From Acidobacteriaceae bacterium (GTDB lineage Bacteria > Acidobacteriota > Terriglobia > Terriglobales > Acidobacteriaceae), in contig JASHUR010000283.1 of the NCBI GenBank assembly GCA_030039895.1, positions 1-14,507 on the forward strand: a stretch of DNA of 14,507 nt, given 5' to 3'. The position numbers were made by a program, and so were the translations under genes. Below the pieces are notes generated by a model. It made no database searches. It saw only the letters and a list, made by a program, of their open reading frames with translations, and was not told the origin of the DNA. Below, in pieces: positions 13,995 to 14,507 of this stretch (positions are counted from its first letter, which is position 1; each line of letters begins with the position of its first letter).

Positions 13995-14027
13995 AAGCCC
14001 CATCCGGTCATCACTCCGGAGGGGCTT
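13995..14027 (-). terminator. intrinsic terminator of the GH42 gene
   Basis: Read on the minus strand, AAGCCCC-TCCGG pairs with CCGG-A-TGGGGCTT, forming a 12-bp stem with one bulged base and an 8-nt loop. It is followed by a T-rich tract (TTTCGGCTTTTTCGG). It lies about 90 nt after the stop of the GH42 gene and before the promoter of the secreted-protein gene, so it separates the two. Confidence 0.75.
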
Positions 14028-14116
14028 CCAATATGCCAGCGGTACGCTGTCTGAAAACTGACTCCAGTATAGAGGGTGCCCCGCATCTCGCGAGACGTGG
14101 GAGACAACTGACCGCC

Positions 14117-14507
14117 TTACCGCTCCTCCAGCACCGCCACGCCATACTTTGGCAGCGTCACGCTGGACACCTCCGCTCCATTCGCCAGCAGATCCTTCAT
14201 CTCGCCCGGCAGCGTGACGCTCTCCGGCGTCGTGTTGTGGTTGATCAGGATCAGCACCGTCTTGCCGTTGCCTGCCCGCTCGCACACCTCCACGCCGTCC
14301 GGAACGCCATCCACCAGTGGCTTCACTCCCGCATCCTTCAGCCACATCGCTGTCAGGTTACTCAGCAGCGTCGGATCGAGCCACGCGCCCACATACGTAA
14401 TGCTGCCGTTGCCCACCTTACGTTCCAGCACTGCCGGCTGCCCATCCAGCCATCCGTTACTCGCGCCGTAGCGCATCAGCACCTTCGTCTCCGGATTCGT
14501 CGCCTCC
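14117..14507 (-). CDS. GH42 beta-galactosidase, C-terminal part (cut by window edge)
   Basis: Only the last 129 or so residues are in the window; the frame is open to its right edge (EATNPETKVLMRYGASNGWL). GWLDGQPAVLERKVGNG, the SITYVGAWLD strand and the terminal beta domain (GVEVCERAGNGKTVLILINH, then NTTPESVTLPG) match the trimerisation-domain end and C-terminal domain of GH42 enzymes, which remove beta-linked galactose. The catalytic glutamates lie outside the window, so activity and localisation cannot be judged. A terminator follows at 13995-14027. As a second glycosidase type in the window, it fits a saprophytic, polysaccharide-using lifestyle. Confidence 0.8.
   Translation of the reverse strand, partial: EATNPETKVLMRYGASNGWLDGQPAVLERKVGNGSITYVGAWLDPTLLSNLTAMWLKDAGVKPLVDGVPDGVEVCERAGNGKTVLILINHNTTPESVTLPGEMKDLLANGAEVSSVTLPKYGVAVLEER

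Noticed and set aside
1..14507. CRISPR array, IS element or prophage genes
   Set aside because: No regularly spaced repeats, transposase, integrase or phage structural motifs were seen on either strand.

Overview
The window looks like a chromosomal segment of an Acidobacteriota bacterium, probably class Terriglobia. This is inferred from gene content and GC-rich codon use, not from a marker gene. The clues are a secreted serine hydrolase fused to a NamZ-type exo-muramidase, GH31 and GH42 glycosidases, a TPR gene directly upstream of yvcK, a secreted protein of a type I associate with this phylum, and a dispersed repeat of the 'GTCATCCT...GAAGGACCTGCATTT' kind. No insertion sequence, phage gene, CRISPR array or intact RNA gene was found.

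Layout. (1) 1-5532, plus strand: a glycan and cell-wall degradation cluster. It opens with a decayed stretch in which the 5' part of a GH31 paralogue (142-nt internal deletion) is joined to the 3' end of an apparent sodium:solute symporter. An intact serine hydrolase-NamZ (GH171) fusion and an intact GH31 alpha-glycosidase follow. (2) 5533-5678: a convergent gap holding the dispersed repeat. (3) 5679-7794, minus strand: an OmpR-type response regulator and a HAMP sensor kinase of the CusR/CusS kind, overlapping by 20 nt. A CusR-box-like site lies about 210 nt upstream, but no metal-efflux gene is visible. (4) 8168-9291, plus: a short ORF that ends by ATGA overlap on a NAPE-PLD-like metallo-beta-lactamase-fold hydrolase. 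(5) 9389-10741, plus: an ECF sigma factor and its zinc-finger, single-pass anti-sigma factor, closed by a strong hairpin. (6) 10817-11293: a gene-poor, hairpin-rich stretch with decayed-looking reading frames and a degenerate tRNA-Val-like sequence. (7) 11294-13032, plus: a sigma70-type promoter driving a TPR gene and yvcK, which overlap by one base. (8) 13086-13880, minus: a secreted protein built of two related halves, with its -10 box inside a palindrome. (9) 14117-14507, minus: the C-terminus of a GH42 beta-galactosidase with a good intrinsic terminator.

The genes on the left would act outside the cytoplasm. The fusion protein could trim peptide or ester groups and release MurNAc from peptidoglycan fragments, while GH31 and the GH42 at the right edge remove alpha-linked and beta-galactosyl sugars. 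The symporter that might have imported such products survives only as a fragment. The central genes are signalling and regulatory. yvcK belongs to a family linked to carbon flux and cell-wall synthesis. The most unusual points are the GH31/symporter scar, the serine hydrolase-NamZ fusion, the hairpin-rich and tRNA-like region, and the duplicated secreted protein. None of them amounts to clear evidence of a wholly new system.
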